From positions 2,763,480 through 2,827,479 of the forward strand of contig NC_089325.1 in NCBI RefSeq assembly GCF_036669915.1: a DNA stretch of 64,000 nucleotides, given 5' to 3'. The notes under the pieces are model-generated. The model saw only the letters and a list, made by a program, of their open reading frames with translations. It was not told the DNA's origin and did not search any database. The stretch comes from Pocillopora verrucosa. Its lineage: Eukaryota > Cnidaria > Anthozoa > Scleractinia > Pocilloporidae. Positions 34,401 to 45,500 of this stretch are shown piece by piece (positions within the stretch are counted from its first letter, which is position 1; each line of letters begins with the position of its first letter). The translations under genes and the position numbers were made by a program.

Positions 34401-37400
34401 TGCTTGGCTACAGATGCTTACACACACAAGCCCGATTAATTTGATGACCATTATCTTGGTTATATTGTTAGTCACTAATTCCATATGTTCTCATCAAGAT
34501 AATGTAATTGAACATCATTATAATTATAAACACTATAATAGATTACTTTTACTTTATAAGATCCTTTTAATGCCTATAATGTACATCCCTTGATATTTTG
34601 AAAGGTTATAGTGAACATTCATGCTATATTAAAGCATCTACAGTTAGTAGTGAATTTCCTGAACACCTGTGATGATAAAAAAAGACCCTGTCCTTGCTTA
34701 AATGACAGAAAACACAAGGGATGTTTTCAGAAAGTGTATAAAAATGTTTAAGTATGAGATTGAACGTAAAGATTTTGCATTTAAGATTAAGTGGATTGGA
34801 GAAATTTAGCACGTTTAGTTATTTTAAATGCCCCAGTTTTCTATGTTTTTAACTTTTTTAAGTGCATCTTTTTTTTCGTCTGGTCATTTTTTCCCCCTTC
34901 ACACAGTTTTCAAAGTTTACCTGGTTAGTCTTTTAATGCATTTGGTGATTAAATTTTAATTTACTGTTGAGAACATCTACAGTGTTTTCTGTCAATGCCA
35001 AATCCAAGAGCAATTTTGCGAGCATTGCTTTAATTATAGGTTCACATGCACACATTTATAGATAACTGAAAAGGAAATAGGGAGGGCATTGACATCTGTC
35101 CCTTTACGTACTTTTGCAACTAGAGAAAAACACACCTGAAATTCCTCAACTCAATGTATTTCAGAAAATCTTTCAGCTAGATTTAGTGTTAGAAGGTGCT
35201 TTTGTACCTGGAACTTGCAACCTGTACTATAGAGGTGGATGGTGTGTTCCTTTGCAAGGTCTCACCTAGAGCTCTATTGCTAGATTTGACAGCGGAAGGT
35301 GCTTTTGTACTCTGGAGCTTGCAACTTCTACTATAGAGGCCGAAGGTGTATTTGTCTGTAACGGCACAACTAGGGCAGGGGTTCACCTGGTGTTCTATTA
35401 CTAGATTTAGCAGTGGAAGGTGCTCAAGTACTCTGGAGCTTGCTATTTCTACTATAGAGGCAGAAGGCGTGTTCCTCTGCGAGGTTTCACCTGGAGTTCT
35501 ATGACTGGATTTAGCAACGGAAGGTGCTTTTGTACTCTGGAGCTTGCAACTTCTACTATAGAGGCAAAGGTGTGTTCCTCTGCAGCCCTGGGCGAGGACT
35601 CACCTGTAGTTCTATAGGTAGATTTTGTGGCGGAAGGTGCATAAGTACTCTGGAGCTTGCAACTTCGACTATAGAGATGGAAGGTGTATTCCTCTGTGGT
35701 GCTACAACTAGGGCGAGGTTTTACCTAAAGTTGAATAACTAGATTTGGTGGCGAAAGGTGCTTTTGTACTCTGGAGCTTGCAACTTCTACTATAGAGGCA
35801 ATAGGTGTGTTCCTCTACAAGGTCTCACCTGGAGTTCTATAGCTAGATTTGGCAGCAGAAGGTGCTCAAATACTCATTAGCTTACAAATTCTACTATAGA
35901 AGCGGAAGGTATTTCCTCTGTGGCACCGCAACTAGTGCGAGGTCTCACTTGGAGTTCTATTACTAGATTTGGCGGCAGAAGGTGCTTTTGTACTCTGGAG
36001 CTTGCAACTTCTACTATAGAGGCAAAGGGTGTGTTCCTCCGCAGCCCTGGGCGAGGACTCACCTGTAGTTCTATAGGTAGATTTTGTGGCGGAAGGTGCT
36101 CAAGTACTCTGGAGCTTGCAACTTCTACTATAGAGACGGAAGGTGTATTCCTCTGTGTCGGTACAAGTAGGGAGAGGTCTCACCTCAAGCTCTATTAGCA
36201 GATTTGGCGGTGGAAGGTGCTTAAGTACTCTGGAGCTTGCAACTTCTACTATAGAGGCAAAAGGTGTGTTCCTTTGCAAGGTCTCACCTGGAGTTCTATT
36301 GCTAGATTTGGCAGCAGAAGGTGCTTTTGTACTCTGGAACTTGCAACTTCTACTATAGAGGCTGAAGGTGTGTTCCTGTGCGGTAGTGTGACAAGAGCAA
36401 GGTCTCACCTGCAGTTCCAAGATTTGGTAGTGAAAGGTGTATTTGTACTCCGGAGCTTGCAACTTCTATTTCAGGGTTGCAAGGTGTTTTCCTTGGTAGG
36501 GGCTCTGCCATTGTCACTGTTAGTCCAGATTTACACTTGTTTCATTGAATTAGGAATAAAGGGGTGTTTTTCTCACTTAAGTATCCTTATCAGTTGTAGT
36601 ATTGTATCATTTCAAAGATATTTTGTTTTAATATTAAAATAGAATTAAGGAACTGAAAGAAATGCTGAGAAGTCTTAACTTCCCATTTGTTAGACAAAAC
36701 TTGGACGTTAAATTCTCCTAGAGAAAGACAAATGAAGATAATCTATTTCTGTAATCAATAATTCTTTGAGCCAGGGATGCTTCCACTCTTCTCCTATTTC
36801 CTTCCAGGTGTCATTCAAAGGAACTGGCCCTTTACAAACTGACAAAGATCTTAATTCCACCATTGAGACCAGAGGTATGTTTTGATTGGTTTTTGTTCTA
36901 GCCTTGCAAGTGCTTTTCACCTCGTATCTAGCTTGAATGCTTTAGAGTAATGCAAACAACACTAGTACTACTGAAAGTAAAGTAACCAGGAAAGTTTGTA
37001 TACTAAATTAAATTAATAAAATTGTACACTAAAATGGTGTTAATGACCCATTTTTCATCTTGTTTAAAAAGAGTGAAAAATAGATGTGCTCCACAATTAT
37101 AATTGGATAGTTACAAGTAGATGTACACAGAAAATATTTAGATTTTTTCCCAATATTGGAATATTATTTGACTTTGGTATACATTAAAGAATGTCCTCAT
37201 CATTTGGAAGTTCAGGTCATCAGTTTTTCAAACTTCTATAATCAGGGTGACCACAAAAACAGTGTGGTCAATAGCCAGGACTTGATTGAAGAAATACAAG
37301 TAAATAACATTACATATTAGTTAAACAATACTTTAAAAATTCAATTTAGCAGATGATAGTAACAAGAGCATTGGAAAGAAAGTTAAGAAGATGAAGAAGA

Positions 37401-37619
37401 GAATAAAAGAACTGGACAAAAAGGCAACAAAAGGGAATCAAAAGACACAGATGACAAAAAGAGGAAAAGAAAGAGAAAACCAGAAGACAACAAAAAGTCA
37501 AACTTAAATGTAAAAAAATGAAAGCCAAAGAAGATGACATTGAAATGAACAAAATAAGTAGACGTCAAATGAGAAGGCTAAGAGCTAAAGAAAAAAAGAA
37601 AAGTAAAACTAATAAGTAG
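28409..37619 (+). CDS. UAS/UBX-like multi-exon protein with Lys-rich tail
   Basis: Seventeen exons in consistent phase: 28409-28642, 29000-29044, 29319-29357, 29502-29549, 29963-30057, 30427-30503, 30562-30636, 30794-30882, 31614-31718, 31916-31994, 32466-32547, 32995-33081, 33367-33492, 33691-33822, 34086-34130, 36808-36874 and 37353-37619. The front has a short helical segment (YLDYYKAKPSGNHQLYKVG). The middle (LFLYGPCC...LPQRVSLFLAFSS...CLFWISCID) looks like a thioredoxin-like UAS domain. A coiled-coil (RKILESRALQIEQDE) follows, then a ubiquitin-fold UBX-like segment (DGVKIKVYTPSGLFKRTF, VYDWLGSSQ). Such proteins bind p97/VCP or ubiquitin pathways; that role is inference. The final Lys-rich exon has two single-base losses relative to copy A (near 37432 and 37518), so its frame is broken here. 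Confidence 0.6.
29205..29320 (-). repeat. Possible tRNA-derived SINE fragment
   Basis: The minus strand has AGTGGTTTAACTAAGGGAG followed ~50 bp later by GAGTTCAAATCC, resembling degenerate A and B boxes of a tRNA promoter. It lies in an intron; no full tRNA fold is visible. Confidence 0.3.
30912..31511. mobile_element. MITE-like inverted-repeat element in intron
   Basis: The left end CAGTATTTCCCTGAACAAGTG matches in inverted orientation the right end CACTTATTCAAGGAAATGCAG. Both are followed inward by the GGGCGCTTATTT-type motif common to invertebrate non-autonomous DNA elements. About 600 bp, non-coding. Confidence 0.65.
32240..32405 (+). mobile_element. Penelope-like 3' end remnant with decayed hammerhead motif
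   Basis: CTGATGA at 32334-32340 followed by AGGGCTTAACACTC, then CAAGCGTAGAAACTC and TTTACAGTGTCCAATTTGCA. This is a plus-strand version of the untranslated end seen at 8693-8790. The GAAA block has decayed to AAAA. Confidence 0.55.
35170..36480 (+). repeat. ~115-bp satellite array in intron of the UAS/UBX-like gene
   Basis: About twelve units carrying GAAGGTGCTTTTGTACTCTG, GCTTGCAACTTCTACTATAG and TCTCACCTGGAGTTCTAT. The CTTGCAACTTCTAC landmark falls near 35214, 35320, 35441, 35542, 35662, 35779, 35880, 36001, 36114, 36237, 36341 and 36455. It includes at its right end the three units also found in copy A. Both strands are open for long stretches, giving spurious frames. Confidence 0.92.
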
Positions 37620-39399
37620 GAAAATCTATCTTAGGTTTTATTGCAAGTGACCATCTATATATATGTATTTCCATTAAAACATTTTTTAGCTATTTTTCTC
37701 TAAAGTAAACTTGAAAAAAGGAAACTTTTTATGGACCTTAGCTAGTTATACAACACAAATGTGAGAGAACGAGTTGTACTGCGACTTGCTCCCTCACATT
37801 TTGGCTACAACATTTAATGAACTGAATTCAAGAGTCTTAACCCTTTAAATCCCAAGATCTGATAGTTAATTCTCCACTCTAGCTGCTACTCATTTCCTTG
37901 CTAATTAGTTATGAGAAACTTGCTGCTAGATCAAGATAGCAGCTTCAACCTGACAAGATTGAATATTCACATTATCTGTTTGCTGAATAATGTTATGGGA
38001 TATTGTAGGAGAAGTTTTGTGTTAATCACTTCCAGGAGTTAAAGGGTTAATGCATGTTTTTATATCTCACTCGTAGGGAATTAATTTATCATCACCTCTC
38101 TAAAATACTGAATTTCCATTGTATAATTTGTTTAGTTTGATTTCAAAGCACCAGGTGTAAATTAAGATATTTTCACTGATGATGATGTTTAATGTCGTTC
38201 TTTTTATTTAAGATTTTTACCTGATGTCTGCTGAATTGTACTCTGTTTGCAAGACAACTTTTTGCTTCAAATACACAACCATTAATACAAAAGAAAGAGA
38301 GCCCATAACATGTCATTAACCTTGCTGTTTTAAAATAAAAGATGGGCTTTATACATTGAATTCCGGTTGAGTGGTTACTGATCCCTTGCTTAGTTTGAGC
38401 TGGTCAAGTGGTTAACCCTTTACACTCTTACATTGTCAGTCATATTCTGTACCCTGTTTTCTTTGCATCCCCTTGGATCCCATTTCTTATAGTACAGACA
38501 AGGAGAATTTGTTTGACAATCAGGAGCCTCTTAAATTGGAGTTAATTTCCACCATTGTCTTGACTTTTACATTTGATCCAAGGGTGATACTGTAAGCAGA
38601 AAGGAGAAGCCAGTCGCAATTTGGGGGTTTAAGGGTTCACTGATGGAAACAGTGAATGATAACCGAAATTTAGCATTTTCGTAGACCGTGCTTGAGATAG
38701 TGCTGTCAAATTACGCATTTACTGAGCAACAGCAAATGCATAATATTTAGTTTGACGTTCATTGAGCCGTACAAGGCTAGATTTTTGAAAAAGACGACAA
38801 TTTTTTTTGTTTAAAACTAATGTACAAGCACACAATATTCGTACATTATGTGTTTCGGCTTTCAATTATCAGCTTCTGTAACCGCGTGTGCCAGGTACAC
38901 AAAGTTCAAGAGTTTGCTACACAAAGGTATAACATAACTAGTGGCTAGATTCTATGTGCATACTACGATAGAGACTTCATAACCCTACCTCAACAGGCAT
39001 AACCTCCAAATCAGTGCTTGCTTCAATACTTTCGAAGAAGTGGTGCTTATCGTTTTTGTAAACTAAGGTGAGAAAACTAGCCCTAGCCAACGTGTGTACC
39101 GTGGGAGGTCTGGGACGGGAGTCAACCCTGGATAATCCGAGCTCGTGATTGAGGAATTAATCAAAACTCGATCAAACACTCGATTAGTGATGTAGGTTAT
39201 TATAGGGGGGCCCCTCGATTCTCAGATTCACAAGTCTTGTTAGGCTCGGCCCGATAAGTTGCCGACAATCCATTTAAATAGTAACTACAGACATGGGAAA
39301 TAATATCAGGCTCGGACAATAATATCAGACACGGGAAATAGCAGACAAATGAGGAGGTCTGAAAGAGGCCAACAATAAACGGACCCTGTTAATTGATTT
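36189..39399 (+). repeat. Duplicated 3.2-kb block, copy B
   Basis: Same content and orientation as 13032-16222. It carries the last two exons of the UAS/UBX-like gene in their natural context. Single-base insertions and losses relative to copy A become frequent after ~39060. The block ends inside the left palindrome arm exactly at the N run. Confidence 0.95.
37837..38050. mobile_element. TTAA-flanked short element (copy B)
   Basis: Counterpart of 14682-14894 within the duplicated block. Confidence 0.6.
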
Positions 39400-39499
39400 N
39401 NNNNNNNNNNNNNNNNNNNNNNNNNNNNNNNNNNNNNNNNNNNNNNNNNNNNNNNNNNNNNNNNNNNNNNNNNNNNNNNNNNNNNNNNNNNNNNNNNNN
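39400..39499. other. Assembly gap of exactly 100 N
   Basis: A round-number N run, hence a scaffold join of unknown true size. It falls inside the palindromic foldback of copy B, 65 bp from the calnexin stop codon. Confidence 0.99.
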
Positions 39500-39564
39500 T
39501 TAAGTAGGTCTCACTACACAGTCATAGAGGAACCTAACAAAGACCTTTCACTAAAAAAAGTACT

Positions 39565-42500
39565 TTATTTTTCAATTTCTAACCTTTCAGTTTCCTCTTC
39601 ATCAACCTCATCCTTGTCAGCTGGCTCTTCTTCCTCATTTCCCTCTGCCTCCTGGAGGATCAAAAAGCCAAATTCATTTTTCAACCCAAAACATGTTGGA
39701 GACATTCCAAGACACAGTATTGCATATATTTAGTTCTCTTAAAATTCAGCAGGAGGTTCACTTCCAATTCCTTTGTCAGGGAATTAAAGAAAACATTATT
39801 GGGAGAAAACTTTCATTTTTACTCACCTTCTTTTCTTCCTCTTCTTCATTTTTCTCTTCAGCCTGAAAGAAGAAAACATATGAAGATGGTTAAAATACAC
39901 AGTATAATTTTGCTTTTAGCTGTTTCAGCATATTATAATTGTAATTAACTCTTAAGCTCCAAGACAGTGTAACCAAAAACAAATTTTGCCTTACCATATC
40001 AACACAATTCCAAGAAGAATGGGTTTGAGAAGAGAGGAAAATGTCAGTTGGGAGACATAATGTTTGATTAAAATCCAAATTCTTGGAGCTGTCCTTATAT
40101 GAAATGTCTGACTGACAATACAGAGAACTAATATTTAAATCTAGAGAGTGAATAACAAGGGCAAAATAAATATTAAACCTCACCTCCTCATCACCTGCTG
40201 CTGTTTCCTCTTCATCATCGCCTTTTGTCTCTGCCTGTGTAAATAGAATGTTATAACAAACCATGTTAGTGATTTACAACACATATTGCAGCAAAATGTG
40301 CATCAGGCTGAGAAGTGTTTGCCAGAAGGAAATTGATGAACACACCTCCTCGTTTTCATCAGCTGGAACATCTTCAGTTGGTTCATCTGTCTTCTTCTTT
40401 TTAGCAGCATCACTCTGAAACCAACATCAGTCAATTGCTACTTGAATAACACAAAAACTTCCCAGAACAAATTCCATCGCCCTTTACACCCCAACAGCAG
40501 TATCCACACTCCCCATCATTTCCTCAGTCTATAAATTTTGTTTGGTACTGACAAGGAGAATTTCTTTAGCATTTCGCGCTTCTTAGGCCAACAATCATTT
40601 CCTTTGCTCTCATGATCTAGTAATTCAGATATATCACTGTAAGGGGAAATTAGACATTGATCTCTCGTAGGCTTTAAAAGGTTTTAAAAAAATTTGAGAC
40701 AGTCCTAGTTGCCAGAATCTGAAGTAAATCTCTTGAAGTAAATGATCATTTCGACTCTTGCAATAAGAGCCATTTTTTATTCCCAGTAGAGTTAAGTACC
40801 TACTAACAGTTTCACTCTAAATACCTTATTTTCCTTGGACATACCTTGCTTCCAGGGAAACAGCAGGCCGCAATAAGGACAAATGGCAAGATAACAACAA
40901 TGACAAAGAGCACCCACAGCCATGGCCGTTCATTTGTCGCCTCCAGTAAGTTATTCACAACTCCACCCTTAGAAGAAGAATGGAAAGAGTTCACTACAAA
41001 GAACAACATTTTAGCAAACTTTATTTGTCACAGGCAGAACAACTTTTCCTAGAAATCAACTTCAAATCTTGCATTTCACAATGTCTGTCCAATTTTTTGA
41101 CAATCTGTCAAGGATTCTATGTAATCTATCTACCCTACAGTCTTTCTGTCTGTTGGTCTGCTGATCTGTCAGGCAGTCAGTCAGTTGCTCTATTGGATGG
41201 TTTGTCTGTTTATCTGTCTGTCTGCCTTTCTGATGCATGTCTGCCCATCTACTGGCATCTGTTTTGACTTTGTCATGGTTTAAAGTTACCTTTTGTGCTT
41301 CATTGACTCAACAATACAACTGTGGTTAATCTCTAATAATACTGTTGAGACACATTCTTAAAAATTTATGCTGCAGTAGTGTTCATTACTGCAAAGATCA
41401 TCATATACATTTATTTATCTGCAGTTCACATATATGATTTTCATATATTCACAGTCATCAGTCATTTAAGACTATTTTTTCCTGGATGAGAACAACTGAT
41501 AGTGCAAGATTGTACAGCATATCATGAAATGAGATAAATTGTTTGGCACAAAAGTAAGAAACAAAATATTTACCTCTTCATCTCCTCCATAGGTTTCTTT
41601 CACATTTTTCTTCACCCAGCTAAAACAGAAAATAAATTCTTCAGTACAAAAAAGAAAAAAATCGTAAATCAGGTTTTGATCAAAGACACATGCACAAAAA
41701 CACGCCAAAACAAACACACAAAATAAGTTACCCTCCCTGTACAATACAACATAACAACATCCTAGGCAGGAATCTCTGAGTTAGCAAATTTAAGATTCCC
41801 CATACCTGTCAGAAGCCCACTTATCAGCAACGGACTTGTCATTGGTGATAATGAAGTTGTCGAAAAGTATATCTGGAGTCATCGACCAGAGTTCCAGACC
41901 AACAGCTGCCTGAGGGAGAGGAAAAAAAATTAAAACCATTAGTTACTGGTTCATCTGACAAGTTGTATTAAACCTTAACACTCTAACATCAGTATACAAA
42001 TTCTCCATACTTTTCTCTACACACTTCCTTTGGTAACAACAAGGAGAATTCATTGAACAATCAAAGCTTCTTAGGTTGACAATCATTTCCATTATTGTCA
42101 TGATCTTAATGAATGAATCAGCAGTAATAACATTATGGGCAAATTAGATGCTGGTTACTCTTACTTTCTCCCCTAAGGTCAGATGAGGAGTTCTTTTATC
42201 TCATGCCCCTTTTTTTATTGTGGGCTATTTGTGAGAATTTTAAGCTCAATAAAGCAGTCATAACCTGCCTGCTGAATAGACCACAACTGCAAGAAAATGT
42301 AATGAATGATCACCCCCAAGGAATGCCAAAACCAAATGTGATTGATAATTTGATTGTATTTGTGGTGCAATTATCAAAATACATGAAAAATTGATAAAAC
42401 TGTCTCTGCAATTGTCTACAGAAGGTAATCAGCCCACTGAAGACATCAGATCTAAAATGACTTTTGTAAACAAAGTAAACTAAGGTTTGGTTTCAAGTTA

Positions 42501-45500
42501 CAATCATTGAATTTTAAATAAAAGAATTCAGCTGATTTTACTTACAATGGAAGTCATCTTGAAAGGTTCCTTATCTTCAAAATAATCTGGATTATCAATT
42601 TTCCTTGGCTTCCAAATACCCTATAAAATGTACACATGTACAAACCATTGTCAAAACCACAATACTTGAGAAACAAAATTATTGTATTTGAGCTCAACCA
42701 TTTTATCTAGTATCATTTGTTAAACTCTCACAACCCATCTCCTCCACCCATATTGATAAACTAATGAGAATCTCGGTGTTGATCCACACATTACTTACTT
42801 TGTAGTCAGGGTTATCAACCAGTGGCGGGGACCATTTCCCCTTGTAAGCAGGATTATCTATGAAAGGGGCCTTCCACTCTCCACATCCACTTTTCTCACA
42901 TTTGGGGTTGGCTGAAATCAACAACAACATCATCATTAAAAAAGAAAAGATCTTATTTAAATTCGACTGTTACCAGACAGTTTGTGTTAATAGGCTATGG
43001 ATCCCAGATCTGATCTGAAAATTGAGGAAATTTACAACAGTCCAAGAAAACAGACAACCTCATTTCACAAATAGAGGAAGACTCATTCCACTGAAACAAC
43101 AAGTCTCACCAATCTGGGGTGCCTCCCATTCACCATCCTCCTCTTCATCCCAGTCATCAGGTTTAACACTGTTTGGATCAGCAACATACTCTGGCTCATC
43201 ATCCAGCCAATCATCAGGTTTCTAAATCAAGAAATAGATGCTTGGAACAACTTTCATCTCAGCTACATGACCAGAGAGATTTTTTTTTTTTTCACTGATC
43301 CATGACCTAAGGCTCCAGCATGTTTTAACCCGAAATATCATGAACAGGAACCCCATCATGTAAAAGAATAACAGCTTTACCAAAATATATTCAAGTTCAA
43401 ATCAGATCAAATCACCAAATCAGAAGACTTGTTAATTCTCCCCTCCAGCTGCTAAACATTTCCTTTTAATTTAGTTGCAGAAATTTGAAGTTGAATCAAG
43501 ATAACTTCTACATGTGTAACTGATAAATTGGAGTATTCTCATTTCCTGTGTGCTGCATAATGTAGAGATATCACAGGGAGAAGTTTCATGTTAACCACTT
43601 CTGGGAGTTAAAGGGTTAACAGTACGTTCTTGTCAGCAAAGAGTTGTGGAAAAAGTGTCTTCTCAGAATCAAAAAATGGAACAACTAATCAAACCTTTGC
43701 ATCAGGATCAGGAATTTTAGTGGGAGCATCTTCATCCCAATCGTCAGGCTTCTCAGCATCAGGATCTGGAATCTTTTCTCTCTCGTCCCAGTCATCTGGT
43801 TTTTTGTCATTAGGATCATCAATCTCCTTTGGGGGGTTGACTGGGGGAGTGACATCTTCCAACAAGTTGCCTGAATTCACGCTCGTTTGGTCCACAAATA
43901 CTTCAAATGAATTGTCAGGTCTCACTACCAAGGTGAATAAGTGTGTCTTTTTGCCATCAAAAACATTCTGGAAGTTTCCAGTAGGTTTCTTTGCATGTTT
44001 CTCTTCATATTCACCAGTCTTTGGATTCTTATGTCTAAAGATGAAGTGTAGCTGAAAGCAGGTCAAGTAAAAAAAAGAAAATGAGGAAGATGTTTTTATT
44101 GTCTTGTCAGAAGTGTCCCCATAAGCAACTGCACCTCAGACCTTTAATTTCCATGCTGCATGACTCTACCAATGAGCCACAGGGACTCTATGGTGAGGAA
44201 GGTGGTTAAGCAGTTCACATGTGACAAGTGTCCTGCATACTGCTAGGGTCAGTAATGTCCACAGGGTCATGTGCATATATATAACATAAGATGGAAGGAA
44301 TGGTAAATTTTGAACATAGAAATAAATAAGTAGAGACAGATGTTTTTTTATTCATCTTGTCACTGGGGTCGTATGTAACAGGCATCTTGCATATAGCTAG
44401 GAACAGCAATGTCAAAAAGCATCAAGTGTTTAAACCATGGGAGAAGAGGAAAACTTGCTTTTCATTACCCAGTCAATCATTGGCCCTGATTTATTTTATT
44501 TCATAGCATAACAATAGGCTGCTAACAAAGTTCCTTCAATCCCCTTTGTAAGCAATGCAGGTCTTTTTTGCCAGTATCAGGGCAAGTGACATAAATTGAT
44601 AAAAGCTTGGTTTGCAAGTATTCATTCGCAAGTTCAATAATATGTTAAATTATACCTTCTTGTCTTCACCGCATTTATCAGGTCCAAACATAATGGTGTA
44701 CGGACTTTTATCATGGAAAGTTTTCTAGGAAAAGACAAAACAAAACAAAGGAGTACATCACTTACTGTGCAAGATATTAGTAAGAAAAACATTGCTTGTG
44801 CACAAACTTTCTTGAAATCAATTTAGATTTTGATGAAATACATAATCATACCACTTCATAACCACACAATACTTCCACTTTACAGGGCATAACACACAGC
44901 AGTTTCCATTTCAAATGCAGGTGAAAATTGGAAATAAATAAATTCAACAGTTCTGCTTGAACTTAATGCTTGAACCAAGGAGTAAACAGTACATCATTTA
45001 GTCTAATTGTGTAGTCCTAAATGGAAAGTTGCCTAAGTAAGAAAGTGATGGATGTTCTGACTCATAATCTGAGCAGACATAGCTATCTGTGTCCTTACCA
45101 GGTCAAAAGAGTCTTGTTGAGAAAGAAGTTTGACATAAGCACCACCACATTCCATTGCCTGCTGAAATTTCACCTCATACCTTGATGGAAAATATTAAGC
45201 ATAGCCAAGTCAATCAAAATCAAAAATTATATTAATAATAGGGATCATATGTTTTAACCCTTTCACTACCAAGATCTCCTTGTTAATTCTCATCGTTGTC
45301 AACCATACAATTCTTACGAGTTTAGTTAGGAGAATTAGCTATTGGATCAACTGATAATCTCCTGACTTGATATTTCTCTTTATTCTCTTTACTTTTCTAC
45401 TTGATATTGTACTGGTATTGTGAGGATAAATTCTGTCCTGGTCACTCATGGGAGTTAAAGGGTTAACCCTTTAACTCCCACGAGGGACCAAGAGAGGATT

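Noticed and set aside
35189..36642. Many frames with repeated LELATSTIEA-like peptides
   Set aside because: Translation of the 115-bp satellite in several frames, with no start, splice or domain support.
41100..41270. TCTG-rich stretch as a gene
   Set aside because: Simple microsatellite-like sequence (GTCTGTCTGTCTG) in a calnexin intron; the frame across it is an artefact.
44090..44195. Functional tRNA gene
   Set aside because: Only an A-box-like segment is good; the B-box is degenerate and no cloverleaf or anticodon stem can be drawn.
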